A DNA stretch of 64,000 bases from Paenibacillus chibensis (GTDB lineage: Bacteria > Bacillota > Bacilli > Paenibacillales > Paenibacillaceae), in NCBI RefSeq assembly GCF_004001045.1, contig NZ_BIMK01000001.1, positions 124,001 through 188,000 of the forward strand, in the 5' to 3' direction. A program made the translations under genes and the position numbers. Every line of letters begins with the position of its first letter. Within the stretch, counting starts at the first letter, position 1. Under the pieces are notes generated by a model. That model saw only the letters and a program-made list of their open reading frames with translations. It searched no databases and was not told where the DNA came from. Of this stretch, positions 51,178 to 60,288 are shown one piece after another.

Positions 51178-52569
51178 TTACTCCGCCGAGTCCTTCAGTT
51201 CCTTGCTGACCTCGGTGTACATTTTGTACATCTTGTCGCTGTATTGCTCCAAAGTCATTTGCTTGTTCATCAAGGAGGAGATCGTTTTGTAGACCTCATC
51301 CTTCGGACTGTACCGGCTGCCTTTGGCTACCGTCTTGAAGGTTCCGTTGACGAGCTCCATGCCGTTGTCCACGGCCTTGTATACGTTATACGTCGTTTCC
51401 GAGATATAAGGCTTCGCCAAATCCGCCGCGTCTTTAACGGCCATCACCGCTTTGGATTTTTCCGCGTTCAGCTTGATGCTTTTGTCGGTGTAGATGTATT
51501 TCAGGAATTCGGCCGCCAGCTCCGGATTTTTCGCTTTCGCCGGAATGACGATCTGCTCGATCTGGCTCATCGCCTTGACGCTGCTGCCGGACTGGAACGA
51601 CGGAATGCCCAGGAAGCCGAACTGGAAGCCGTCCTCGCGCGGCGCATCCTTCATTTCATCCTCGAACCATGTTCCGTTCGGAATGAACATCGCTTTGCCC
51701 TGCATGAATGCGGTCTGTGCCTGGGTGTGATTCAAGGCGACCGTGCCTTTCATCAGTCCGTTGTCCTCGGTAGCAAATTTCAGGATATTGCCCCATACCT
51801 GCTTGAATACGTCGCTCTTCCAGAACTCAGGGTCGTAATCGAAGAATTGGTCCAGCGCTTTTTGCCCGCCAAGGTCATAAATGGAAGGAATGATGACTTC
51901 GTCCAGGTAGCCGGGATACAGCCCCTGATAGGTAAAGAGCGCTCGGCCGTTATCCTTGGCCGTGGCATTCATCGCGAACAGCTCATCCCATGTTTTCGGC
52001 ATTTGAATGCTCTTTCCATCGAACAGCGTTTTGTTATACCAAAGCCCCAGGACGCCGAAGTTAAAAGGCGCCAGATAGATTTTGCCATCGCCGTATGGAG
52101 CCATTGAGCGGGATTCAAGCACGCCCGGAAGCATTTTGTCCTTCAATGCGCCGCTGCCGTCATCCGTATTGAAAATATCGCTGAGATCCGTCAGCGCGTT
52201 ATCTTTGATCAATCCGTCCAGAATCGGCAGGTTGTCTCCGCCGGCGATGTACATCAAATCCGGCGGGTTGCCCGCTACGATTTTGGGGCGAACCAGCTCA
52301 GCGATTTTGGGGCTGGCCGTAATATTGATTTTCGTGCCGGGATGATCCTTCATGAACTCTTCCGACACCTGATCCCAATACTCCCGTCCGTATCCTCCTT
52401 GGAATACCGCGATGTTCAGCTCACCGTTCTCCACCTTTTTGGATCCGCCCTCGCTCGTTCCGGCAGCATCTTTGGTTCCCGTATCCGAAGTGCTGCTGCC
52501 GCAACCCGCGAGCAGGGATGCCGACAAAGCGCAAACGCTTACAGCGGATAAAATCTTATTCCACTTCAT
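51178..52569 (-). CDS. Sugar-binding lipoprotein of an ABC importer (NgcE-like)
   Basis: 463 residues. The lipoprotein signal ends in LLAGCGSS (C23), followed by a Ser/Thr/Gly linker. The mature start LNIAVFQGGYGREYWDQVSEEF with GGYG..YW resembles N-acetylglucosamine/chitobiose-binding NgcE proteins; the rest follows the type 1 sugar-binding fold (GIPSFQSGSS, AAEFLKYIYTDKS). It captures an oligosaccharide outside the cell and delivers it to the permease pair. The exact sugar is inference. AAAGGAGG precedes the ATG. A promoter, direct repeats and two cre sites lie around its start. Confidence 0.9.
   Translation of the reverse strand: MKWNKILSAVSVCALSASLLAGCGSSTSDTGTKDAAGTSEGGSKKVENGELNIAVFQGGYGREYWDQVSEEFMKDHPGTKINITASPKIAELVRPKIVAGNPPDLMYIAGGDNLPILDGLIKDNALTDLSDIFNTDDGSGALKDKMLPGVLESRSMAPYGDGKIYLAPFNFGVLGLWYNKTLFDGKSIQMPKTWDELFAMNATAKDNGRALFTYQGLYPGYLDEVIIPSIYDLGGQKALDQFFDYDPEFWKSDVFKQVWGNILKFATEDNGLMKGTVALNHTQAQTAFMQGKAMFIPNGTWFEDEMKDAPREDGFQFGFLGIPSFQSGSSVKAMSQIEQIVIPAKAKNPELAAEFLKYIYTDKSIKLNAEKSKAVMAVKDAADLAKPYISETTYNVYKAVDNGMELVNGTFKTVAKGSRYSPKDEVYKTISSLMNKQMTLEQYSDKMYKMYTEVSKELKDSAE
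52530..52543 (-). promoter_or_regulatory. cre-like site inside the binding-protein gene
   Basis: Read leftward, TGTAAGCGTTTGCG within the signal-peptide codons. It matches the CcpA cre pattern except at its last bases, and lies where bound CcpA could block elongation. Confidence 0.5.
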
Positions 52570-52596
52570 TACATGACCTCCTTTATATTTGTTGTC

Positions 52597-52624
52597 ATTA
52601 TACCCCCGCTGAAAGCCCTGCCAA
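52597..52624 (-). promoter_or_regulatory. Promoter of the binding-protein operon
   Basis: Read leftward: TTGGCA, 16 bases, TATAAT, about 30 bases before the start codon. The gap at 52570-52738 is otherwise filled by the cre site and the direct repeats. Confidence 0.75.
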
Positions 52625-52646
52625 ATGGAGAATCCCTGTGAATGTC

Positions 52647-52701
52647 ATGGACGATTTTAAGCATTTTCAGTAAGCGTTTACAATAGAAATGGACGATTTT
52701 A
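52647..52701 (-). promoter_or_regulatory. Two 13-bp direct repeats, probable YesN-type binding sites
   Basis: ATGGACGATTTTA occurs at 52647-52659 and 52689-52701, exactly 42 bp apart, that is four helical turns. They lie upstream of the -35 box of the binding-protein promoter. AraC-type activators commonly bind such phased direct repeats. Confidence 0.65.
52669..52682. promoter_or_regulatory. cre site upstream of the binding-protein promoter
   Basis: AGTAAGCGTTTACA differs from the CcpA consensus (TGWAANCGNTNWCA) only at its first base. It lies between the two 13-bp repeats. Confidence 0.65.
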
Positions 52702-52738
52702 TGATTCTTGCTTAAAATGCTGCAGTTTCCGCATTACG

Positions 52739-54328
52739 TCACTTCATATCTGGAGTTTCTTTCGGCTTGACCTGCTTGGGCGGCACGCCAAAATGCTTTT
52801 TGAACAGCCTGTTGAAATAAAAAGGATCGTGAATGCCTACCTCTGCCGCCGCTTCTTTCACCAGCCATTGGCCGGAGGATAACAGCTCATGCGCTTTGGC
52901 CATGCGCAGCTCGTTCAAATAGGTCATGATGCTTTTGCCCGTATCCGTTTTGAAAATCTGGCATAAATACGTTTCCGACAGGTTCACGTGCACAGACACG
53001 TCATGAATGGAGACAGACCTCCGGTAGTTCTCCTCCAGAAATACGAGTGCCTTGCGCACCTCTGCCCGGTTCGCGCGCACGCCCGCCCCGTTTCCGGCAT
53101 GAGTTAGAACTTCCTGCGCAAGCTCCCCGACAACGCTTGACAATTCCGTATCCGTGCCAGCTTTTGTCATTTTCTCCAGCCAGAGTGAAGGATCGAAGCC
53201 GCGATGCTGATCAAGCCCTAGCTTGCGGCTGACAGTCCACATGCCCTCGCAGATCACCCGTTTAACCACCCGCGGATACATCCGGCGCTCGCCCCCCTCC
53301 TGAATCATCTGGCGGGCACGGGCTTCCCAGTTGACGATAAACTCCGGATGCCCTTTGCCGATTTCCTCCAGCCATTCCGCCTCCAGCCGCGAATACCCGG
53401 AATCCTCGTCAACGGCTGCGCTTCGGTTCGATTGGCACAGCGGGCCCGACGTCTTATAGAAAAACAGAACCTGCGCTTCCCGGCATAGCCGGATCTCCTC
53501 CGCTAAACCCATGGGATGCACAGCCTTGTTCCCGTAAATAATGTCCACCTTCATGCTGTAGTACATCGCGGATAGGCTGGCGATTCTTTCCGCCATCTCC
53601 GCCGGCTCCGGCGCTCCCGACGCTGACGGATAAGCAGCGGCTATCAGAAAGCTATGATCTTCGCCCGCAACGGCGCACTGCCAGGTGCTTCCCGGATATA
53701 CGTCGCTCCACAGCTGGCTAAGCGAGTGCTTAAGGGAGCCCTCATCCCTGAGTTCGCTTACGGCCGTCACTTGTATGCCGAAGGTATAGACCGCGTGCTC
53801 CTGCAGCCATATGTTTTCGGCGGCCTCGATCCCGGACCTGCCTGCCTCTTCGCCGGAACGGTACAGGAAAGCCAGTGTCTCATGGATCCGGTCCGGCTGC
53901 CGCTTGACGGGCAGCGCAGGTTCAGTTGCCCTTTCTGCCCTTCCTTTTCTCGCGTTCAGCTTCAGGGCGATTTCCCCCAGCGTCTGCATAAAGCTGTCGC
54001 TTTTGAGCGTCAGCTTCAGCATATAATCATGCGCACCGCATTTCAGCGCTTCCCGCACAAGCTCAAAATCGTTAAAATTGCTGAGCACCAAAATCTCTCC
54101 GTCAAATCCGGTGGACATCAGCTGCTTGATCAGCTCGATGCCGTCCATATCCGGCATTTTGATATCCGTGATCACGATATCGGCCGGTGTCTCCTGCATC
54201 AGTTTCAGCGCCGATGTGCCGCTTGCCGCCGAGCCGGCGTACACGAACTGGCTGCCTTCCCAACGAATCAGGGTTTTCACGGCATGACGGACAATCATTT
54301 CATCATCGACGATCAGTACTTTATACAT
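52739..54328 (-). CDS. YesN-type response regulator with AraC domain
   Basis: 529 residues. The receiver domain (about 1-125) has phosphoacceptor D55 (VITDIKMPDMDG). A long middle region (about 130-410) is typical of YesN proteins. The C terminus is an AraC-type double helix-turn-helix (about 425-525), starting KALVFLEENYRRSVSIHDVS and ending HDPFYFNRLFKKHFGVPPKQ. It should activate the binding-protein operon downstream, where phased direct repeats are seen. The start follows AGGAGG. It overlaps the kinase gene by 8 bases. Confidence 0.93.
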   Translation of the reverse strand: MYKVLIVDDEMIVRHAVKTLIRWEGSQFVYAGSAASGTSALKLMQETPADIVITDIKMPDMDGIELIKQLMSTGFDGEILVLSNFNDFELVREALKCGAHDYMLKLTLKSDSFMQTLGEIALKLNARKGRAERATEPALPVKRQPDRIHETLAFLYRSGEEAGRSGIEAAENIWLQEHAVYTFGIQVTAVSELRDEGSLKHSLSQLWSDVYPGSTWQCAVAGEDHSFLIAAAYPSASGAPEPAEMAERIASLSAMYYSMKVDIIYGNKAVHPMGLAEEIRLCREAQVLFFYKTSGPLCQSNRSAAVDEDSGYSRLEAEWLEEIGKGHPEFIVNWEARARQMIQEGGERRMYPRVVKRVICEGMWTVSRKLGLDQHRGFDPSLWLEKMTKAGTDTELSSVVGELAQEVLTHAGNGAGVRANRAEVRKALVFLEENYRRSVSIHDVSVHVNLSETYLCQIFKTDTGKSIMTYLNELRMAKAHELLSSGQWLVKEAAAEVGIHDPFYFNRLFKKHFGVPPKQVKPKETPDMK

Positions 54329-56153
54329 ATCGCTCCAAATCCTCCTCGTTCGTATATACCGGAAGTGTAATCACCGTCTTCGTACCCTCGCCGACAGCGC
54401 TGGATGTCACGAGTCCAAAGGCAGCTCCGAAATGCAGCTTGATCCTCTCATCCACATTGGCCATGCCGAGTCCCGACAGCTTGGAATGGGATTCACGCTT
54501 GGCTTTCACATGATTCATGTCAAACCCTTTTCCATTATCCGCGATGCTGATAGTCAGCACATGATTTTGGCGGGTTGCCTTCACCCAAATGCCGACTCTT
54601 TTTTCGCCGTCCCCCACTCCGTGCAAAATGGAATTCTCTACAATCGGCTGCAAAATGAATTTCGGAACCAGGAAGCCCGATAACTCCTCTTCCACTTCCG
54701 TGTGCAGCACAAAAGAATCGCCGTAACGGATGCGCTGTATGGTGGCATAATGCAGCAGATTTGCGATTTCCGTGTGCAGCGTGATGAACTCGTCCTTCAC
54801 CATGATCGTGCTGCGCAGCAGCTCGGACAGCGATTCGATGCCGCTTGTGACCGATTCGTTGCCGCCCAGCATGGCGCTCCATTTCAGCGAATTCAGCGTA
54901 TTGAACAAAAAATGCGGATTGATCTGGGCCTGCAGCATTTTCAGCTCCGCATCCCGCTTGGCCTGCTGTTCCGACTGCACCTGTCCGATCAAATGCTTCA
55001 GCTGCTCGACCATGCCGTCGATCGTCTCCGTCAGCTTATCCATTTCGTCCGGATAGGCGGATCGGGTCAGGGTCGCCGCCTCCAGCCTTCCCATCCGGAT
55101 CTGCTTGGCGTACATCAGCAGGGAGCGCATCGGATTGCTGATCGTAAAATAGATCCACGTCGAAATCATGCCGGACAGCAATAGCACGACCAGGCAGATG
55201 ATCACGATATTGCGCCGCATGTCCGACAATTCGGACAAAATAAACTTTTGCGGAATCATCCCGACGAAAAACCAGTTGGCCGAACGGATATAGGAACTCG
55301 CCACCAAAAACGGATGGTTGTTCACGTCCGCATGAAATGCCGTCAGCTTTTGCTCCAGATGAAACTGGTTGTCGATCGGACTGAAGATTTCCTTTTCCGC
55401 AAAAGGGTTTCCTTTGGGGATGTCGTCCGTCAGGGAGGAAATGACCATGCCGCCCGCATCGGAGATATAAATGCTGCTTCCTGCGCCAAGGTTGACGAAT
55501 TTGTAAATATTACGGGAGAATACCTTCTCATCGATAAAAATAATCAGATACCCGAGCTGCTTGTTCAGCTTATCCTCCGCGTAAATCCGGCGGCTGAGCG
55601 CAATCGTGTTGGTTCCGCGTCCCGAGCGCAGGTACGTCCAATAAGCGTTCCCGAAGGACTTCTTCGTCTCTTCGAGCATCGACTGGATTTGTTTCGCCGG
55701 ATACAGCTCGAAGCCAAGGTCAAAAAACGACTCACCGCTGTTCGTCAGGATCATGACGTTGCTGATATTTCCAAGCTGGAAAATCTGCTGACCCAAATCA
55801 TCCCCGATCTGGGTCTGAAGCTGATTTTTCTCATAGTCGCTCATCGCGTCAAACTTCGGCAGCCCGTTCTGGATCAAATGGTTAATGATAATATTCTCGC
55901 TTAATGTCTCGTATTGCTCTAGCTCACGCGTCGCGTTCTGCGACAATTCATCCAGGATTTGCATGGAATAGGCGCTGATTTTATTCGTCACCGAGGTCTC
56001 GTATTTCATGTTGGAGTAAACGCTTACGAACACGACCGGCAGCAGAGAGGTAACGATAAAGGCTGCCAGCAGCCTGTTCTTGATTGACAGCCGCCTGAGA
56101 ATGAAAGACTTGCTTTTAAGCCGGGAATAGAACGAGTCCTTATGCACCTTCAT
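54321..56153 (-). CDS. YesM-type sensor histidine kinase
   Basis: About 610 residues. Two membrane segments (about 28-48 and 316-338) flank an extracellular dCache-like sensor domain of about 265 residues. A HAMP domain, then the His_kinase domain with H415 in QINPHFLFNTLNSLKW, and an ATPase domain with VENSILHGVGD and NGKGFD follow, all intact. It probably senses an oligosaccharide, directly or through a binding protein, and phosphorylates the YesN-type regulator. The start is taken at the ATG; a GTG directly before it is the alternative. Confidence 0.92.
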   Translation of the reverse strand: MKVHKDSFYSRLKSKSFILRRLSIKNRLLAAFIVTSLLPVVFVSVYSNMKYETSVTNKISAYSMQILDELSQNATRELEQYETLSENIIINHLIQNGLPKFDAMSDYEKNQLQTQIGDDLGQQIFQLGNISNVMILTNSGESFFDLGFELYPAKQIQSMLEETKKSFGNAYWTYLRSGRGTNTIALSRRIYAEDKLNKQLGYLIIFIDEKVFSRNIYKFVNLGAGSSIYISDAGGMVISSLTDDIPKGNPFAEKEIFSPIDNQFHLEQKLTAFHADVNNHPFLVASSYIRSANWFFVGMIPQKFILSELSDMRRNIVIICLVVLLLSGMISTWIYFTISNPMRSLLMYAKQIRMGRLEAATLTRSAYPDEMDKLTETIDGMVEQLKHLIGQVQSEQQAKRDAELKMLQAQINPHFLFNTLNSLKWSAMLGGNESVTSGIESLSELLRSTIMVKDEFITLHTEIANLLHYATIQRIRYGDSFVLHTEVEEELSGFLVPKFILQPIVENSILHGVGDGEKRVGIWVKATRQNHVLTISIADNGKGFDMNHVKAKRESHSKLSGLGMANVDERIKLHFGAAFGLVTSSAVGEGTKTVITLPVYTNEEDLERYV

Positions 56154-56317
56154 CACCTTATGGGTTATGTCCTCAACCGGACTGCTTCAGCCCGTAGTTG
56201 TACCTATACAATAACTGCGTCCGTCAAAATCAGTCAACTGAGATTGGCGTACCCGCGGACGGACCACAAACAGTTTGCCTTGCCTGGCGCCGAAACGAGA
56301 TCCGCCTGAAACGAAAG

Positions 56318-56360
56318 AAACCGCAGGCGAGAAAGCGTATGCTTTCCGCTGCGGTTAGGA
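56318..56360 (-). terminator. Intrinsic terminator of the alpha-mannosidase operon
   Basis: Read leftward, AACCGCAG pairs with CTGCGGTT and GGAAAGC with GCTTTCT around a short loop, then TTCTTTCG. The T run is imperfect. Confidence 0.75.
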
Positions 56361-56381
56361 GGCTTACGATCATGCGAATGC

Positions 56382-59195
56382 TTATTCCGAAAGGGCCAGG
56401 CTGAGCGTGATGATTTCCGCCGGCCGCACCGTGATTGCATCCAGGCTGGACGGTTCCAGCGGAGCCTCCATGATATTGCTCCGCCTTGCCTCACGGAACA
56501 TGAACGAGGGCTTAACGGTCAGTGTGCTTGCCGAATGCGCGATATGATACCAGCGGGCAATGATGCAGCCCGTATCCCGGGACATCTTCAGCGCCGAGAA
56601 GATCAAGTCTTCTCCTGTCCAGTCCAGATAAGAATGGACGGCCGGAAGGCTGCCGCCATGAACTCCCGTTTGCTGCACAGACCAAGGAACCTGAAACTGC
56701 TGTGCATGAATCATGGAGACAGTCTCGTCGATCGGCCCCATCCCGCCCTCCCGGGAGGACTCTCCGAACGGAATGACCTTCAGCCGGACCGTATGCTTGC
56801 CGTGGCACTGTGCGCCGGGCGTCGGAAAATGTCCCCAATCGCCCATTTCGCCGACCGCTCTCAGAAGCGTCACGGCAATAATCGGGGTCTCATCCGGAAT
56901 GATCTCATATTCCGGCAGACCCTGGTTGGCAACCGTCAAACCATGACGTTCATCCCGGATCGAAACAAACGACTGCTGATGATGACAGTTGCTCGGGTTC
57001 GCCCATTCCGCTGCCGGCAGGTTGCTCCGCTCTGCAGCTTCAAAGACGGAGTCCGCCTTATGTACCGGTGAGGCAATTCCCGTCTGAAAAAGCATGCGCA
57101 GCCTGTGGTCATCGGCTTCATTGACGAACGACGATTCCACCTCCAGACCTCTTCCGCCGCGTTCGAGCGTAACTCGGGTATGGATGCAAAATTCCAGGGT
57201 CTTCGAGGATCGGCATGCGTTTCGTCCGGTAAACCATACCAGCTCACGCTGCTCTTGGCCGAGTTTGTCTTCGGCGGACACCGGAAGATGAAGCGTATGC
57301 CGGATGTCAAAAGATGCCCGGTACGGTTCATCCTCAGCCAGGCTGATGGAAGCGAGGGCGTTTCGGGTGGTGATCGGCACATCCCCGTCCGGCTGTCTGT
57401 ACATATACTCGTTGCCGATATCGCCGGAATCCTCGTAGATGCACAGGTCCCTGAAGGTGCTTCCCGTCGTTTTATCCTTGAGCGTGACAGACCCGTTAGC
57501 CTCGATGGTCACCGCCAAATATTCATTCTCCATGCTGCGCCGGCCGGTCACGAGCGAGGCGGGACGGTGAGTTTTGGGTGGATCGGCTGCGGAGCCATCT
57601 CCGGCTGTGTCAGCCTCCTGTCCGCCCCGGATCAGAACATACGCTTTTTGTCCGAGAGCAGGCACGTCCTCCGCCTCAAACATCAATGTGATTTTTCTCG
57701 TGAAATAAGGCTGGCGGAAGCGGTCCTCCGGCAGGTCGTAACCGAACGCGATGCCCTGGTCCTCATAGCTGAACGGAATGATTGCCCCATCCGGATCAAG
57801 CAGGAGAAGCTGGCCTAGCGGTAGCTGGCGAAGCTTGTTTTTCATCACAGGAAAGCTCTGGCCGCTGCCGAAATATATTCGCTCAAGCTCGATATCCGCC
57901 GTCACCATTCCCGAACGCTTCCAGCCTGTCGTATTGAACACGACAAAAGGATATGCCCCTTCATCCGCCTGCAGAAACTTAGCCACCATATGAGTATCCG
58001 TTTCCTCCGCCAATACGGCCAGGCTGTCACCAGCAATGGCTTCTGCAACATGCCTGCTTTTGGCGAAGCGGGTGACCATCTCCTCGTGGACCTCATCCAC
58101 GCTGCAGCCGCAAATGCTGTCATGCGGATGGTTTTGCATCAAAGTTTTCCAGGCGTATTCCAGCAGATGATGCGGATACGACGCTTTTCCCGTCAGGTGG
58201 GCGAATACCGCCAGCGGTTCGGCTACCTTCTCGAGCAGCGTCTGTCCCCGGTTGTTTAACTGCTTCAGGTACACGCGTGAGGATGCCGTATTGACCAGCG
58301 TGGACCAGCCGTCCGTATGCTGACTGCGGAGCTCGCCGCGTACGACCGACAGGTTCTCGGGAACGGCGGCGGACACCGCTTCAATGTATTCCGTAAAGTT
58401 GGAATGGATAAAGCGGTGCTGCGGGAACAGCTTTTCTGCCGTCTTGATGGCATCCGTCACGTTCCGCTGCACCGGCTGATGGTCGCATCCGTTCATCAGG
58501 AGCAAGTGCGGCGTGGAAGCGAAGCTCCCCGCCTCCTTCAGCTTCCGATTCCAGTATGCCTGCGCCTCGGCCGGATCCGCCGGAATCTCGTTGCCGTTGC
58601 TGTACCAGTTCGCAAAAAGGATGCCAAGCACGCGCGAGCCGTCGGGCGCCTCCCAGATCATTTCCGAATACGGAGATTCATAGGCAGCCGACTCACTCAC
58701 CTCGTTGTTAAAGCCGGTCGGCTTGACGCCCCGGCCGAACACGGCGTTTCCGATGCCGGCCTGCCGCAGAAGCTGCGGAGCCTGCCCCATGTTGCCGAAG
58801 GAGTCCGGAAAATATCCGGTCCTGCTCACGGCGCCGAACTTGGCGGCATCCTGAAAACCGTACAGCAGATTGCGCACGTTGGCCTCGCTGCTGGTCAGAA
58901 ACTCATCCTGCAGAACGTACCATGGGCCGACGTGAATGCGGCCTTCCCGGATGAACTGCTCGAGCAGCACCCTCTTTTCCGGACGAATCTGCAAATAATC
59001 CTCCAGGATGATCGTCTGGCCGTCGAGATGAAAGCTTTTAAAATCCGGATCCTCTTCCAGCGCAGCGAGCAAGGTGTCCATCAGCCGGATCAGCCGCACA
59101 TGATGCTTTTCATAAGGCAGATACCATTCCCGGTCCCAGTGCGTATGCGAAATGATATGTACTGTCTTGGATTGTGTCAATATTCTGCTCCCCAT
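56382..59195 (-). CDS. Glycoside hydrolase family 38 alpha-mannosidase
   Basis: 937 residues, cytoplasmic (no signal peptide). Zinc ligands H19 and D21 lie in HTHWDREWYLP, and the nucleophile D131 in GYFPDSFGNMGQAPQLL. Further family features are MNGCDHQPVQRNV and the helical domain ending HDSICGCSVDEVHEEM. The large beta-rich C-terminal half is complete. It removes alpha-linked mannose from oligosaccharides such as N-glycan or mannan fragments brought in by the ABC importer. The upstream ribosome site is weak (GGGCGAG). It is the last gene of its operon. Confidence 0.93.
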   Translation of the reverse strand: MGSRILTQSKTVHIISHTHWDREWYLPYEKHHVRLIRLMDTLLAALEEDPDFKSFHLDGQTIILEDYLQIRPEKRVLLEQFIREGRIHVGPWYVLQDEFLTSSEANVRNLLYGFQDAAKFGAVSRTGYFPDSFGNMGQAPQLLRQAGIGNAVFGRGVKPTGFNNEVSESAAYESPYSEMIWEAPDGSRVLGILFANWYSNGNEIPADPAEAQAYWNRKLKEAGSFASTPHLLLMNGCDHQPVQRNVTDAIKTAEKLFPQHRFIHSNFTEYIEAVSAAVPENLSVVRGELRSQHTDGWSTLVNTASSRVYLKQLNNRGQTLLEKVAEPLAVFAHLTGKASYPHHLLEYAWKTLMQNHPHDSICGCSVDEVHEEMVTRFAKSRHVAEAIAGDSLAVLAEETDTHMVAKFLQADEGAYPFVVFNTTGWKRSGMVTADIELERIYFGSGQSFPVMKNKLRQLPLGQLLLLDPDGAIIPFSYEDQGIAFGYDLPEDRFRQPYFTRKITLMFEAEDVPALGQKAYVLIRGGQEADTAGDGSAADPPKTHRPASLVTGRRSMENEYLAVTIEANGSVTLKDKTTGSTFRDLCIYEDSGDIGNEYMYRQPDGDVPITTRNALASISLAEDEPYRASFDIRHTLHLPVSAEDKLGQEQRELVWFTGRNACRSSKTLEFCIHTRVTLERGGRGLEVESSFVNEADDHRLRMLFQTGIASPVHKADSVFEAAERSNLPAAEWANPSNCHHQQSFVSIRDERHGLTVANQGLPEYEIIPDETPIIAVTLLRAVGEMGDWGHFPTPGAQCHGKHTVRLKVIPFGESSREGGMGPIDETVSMIHAQQFQVPWSVQQTGVHGGSLPAVHSYLDWTGEDLIFSALKMSRDTGCIIARWYHIAHSASTLTVKPSFMFREARRSNIMEAPLEPSSLDAITVRPAEIITLSLALSE

Positions 59196-59238
59196 TCTCG
59201 CCCGTGTTTTTTGTCTTTAGGCTTGCTGCATTTTTCTG

Positions 59239-60267
59239 CTATTTCGACTTGAGCCGCTCCATGACCGCCTGCAGGGTCTGGGCGATGCCCCGGATATTGC
59301 CCTGATCCTCCCCAAGCTTGCCTTCGCCGAGCAGCGCGGCCGCCAATGTACGTCCGGTTGCATTCCACCCCGTCACCAGCATCCCGGGCATCCGTTCGTC
59401 CGCACCCAGCTTCCCTGCTTGAGCATACGACTGTTCCAGCAAGTCCAGCGCAGCCTCCGGCATATTCCAGGACGACGGCCATACGGTGAATCCCTTCTCC
59501 AGCAGATGTCCGACCGACGGATATTGATCCAGCTTGTCGTAATGCCAATCGCAGAGAATAATATCCTTCGGAATCCGGTCCACCGCCGGCCAGATCCCAT
59601 ACACATCCCCGTCCCACTGTGTATAGCCCATGCCGTTCGCGTCGATCAGCCGGTCTGCCCACATCAGCATCTGCACACCGCGTTTTACGATCAAATGGCC
59701 GTAATAATCGTTGACCGCCTTCGCGAACAGCTCATCCTTCTTCTTCCCCCTGCAGCGCGGACAGTGCTCATCGGCAATCGCGAACACCTCATCCATGCCG
59801 ACATGGAGCGCATCCGCCTCGAATGCTTCAAGCAGCTCATCCATCAGATCGAACACGATCCGGTTTACGTCCGGGTGCGAAGGACACCAGCTCGGGCAGT
59901 AAAATTCCGGCCACTTGGCATCTGCCGGTACATGCGGCGTCTCATCGAATTCCGGATAAGCCTGGAGCAGCGAGTTTCGTCCGCCGCCCCAGCCCTGATG
60001 CCCCAAACATTCGAACAGCGGAATCAGCCGGATACCGCTCTGCTTGCATACACGGGAGAGCTCCCTGGCATCCTCTCGTGTCAGCGAACCGCCTGCCACC
60101 TCCGGATGGGAAGTGAATTGAAATCCGGTATTGCACTCAAGAATGAGCACGTTCACCCCCATCGGAACGAGCGCGTCCGTAATCACCTTTTTCAAAAGCT
60201 CCATCTCTTCATGATTGCTGAAGCGCAGGTGAAAGCCTCTTAGCGTCTCCGTCGTTAGATTTCCCAT
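59239..60267 (-). CDS. Glycoside hydrolase family 20-like beta-N-acetylhexosaminidase
   Basis: About 342 residues forming a single TIM barrel. The catalytic Asp-Glu pair of GH20-type enzymes is present in ALHVGMDEVFAI (D161-E162 counted from the upstream ATG), with VLILECNTGFQF and FECLGHQGW in the earlier strands and WHYDKLDQYPSV and TVWPSSWN later. A CPRC pair near residue 171 could bind a metal. There is no signal peptide and no extra N-terminal domain. Substrate is inferred as terminal beta-N-acetylhexosamine. The ATG at 60267 follows GGGGG by 6 bases; another ATG lies two codons upstream. Confidence 0.85.
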   Translation of the reverse strand: MGNLTTETLRGFHLRFSNHEEMELLKKVITDALVPMGVNVLILECNTGFQFTSHPEVAGGSLTREDARELSRVCKQSGIRLIPLFECLGHQGWGGGRNSLLQAYPEFDETPHVPADAKWPEFYCPSWCPSHPDVNRIVFDLMDELLEAFEADALHVGMDEVFAIADEHCPRCRGKKKDELFAKAVNDYYGHLIVKRGVQMLMWADRLIDANGMGYTQWDGDVYGIWPAVDRIPKDIILCDWHYDKLDQYPSVGHLLEKGFTVWPSSWNMPEAALDLLEQSYAQAGKLGADERMPGMLVTGWNATGRTLAAALLGEGKLGEDQGNIRGIAQTLQAVMERLKSK

Positions 60268-60288
60268 GTTCATCCCCCTGTCTCGAAA

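Noticed and set aside
53654..54370. Plus-strand frame opposite the YesN-type regulator
   Set aside because: Antisense shadow of the conserved receiver domain; composition is not protein-like.
58317..59252. Plus-strand frame opposite the alpha-mannosidase
   Set aside because: Antisense to the catalytic region of an intact GH38 enzyme, with no start signal.
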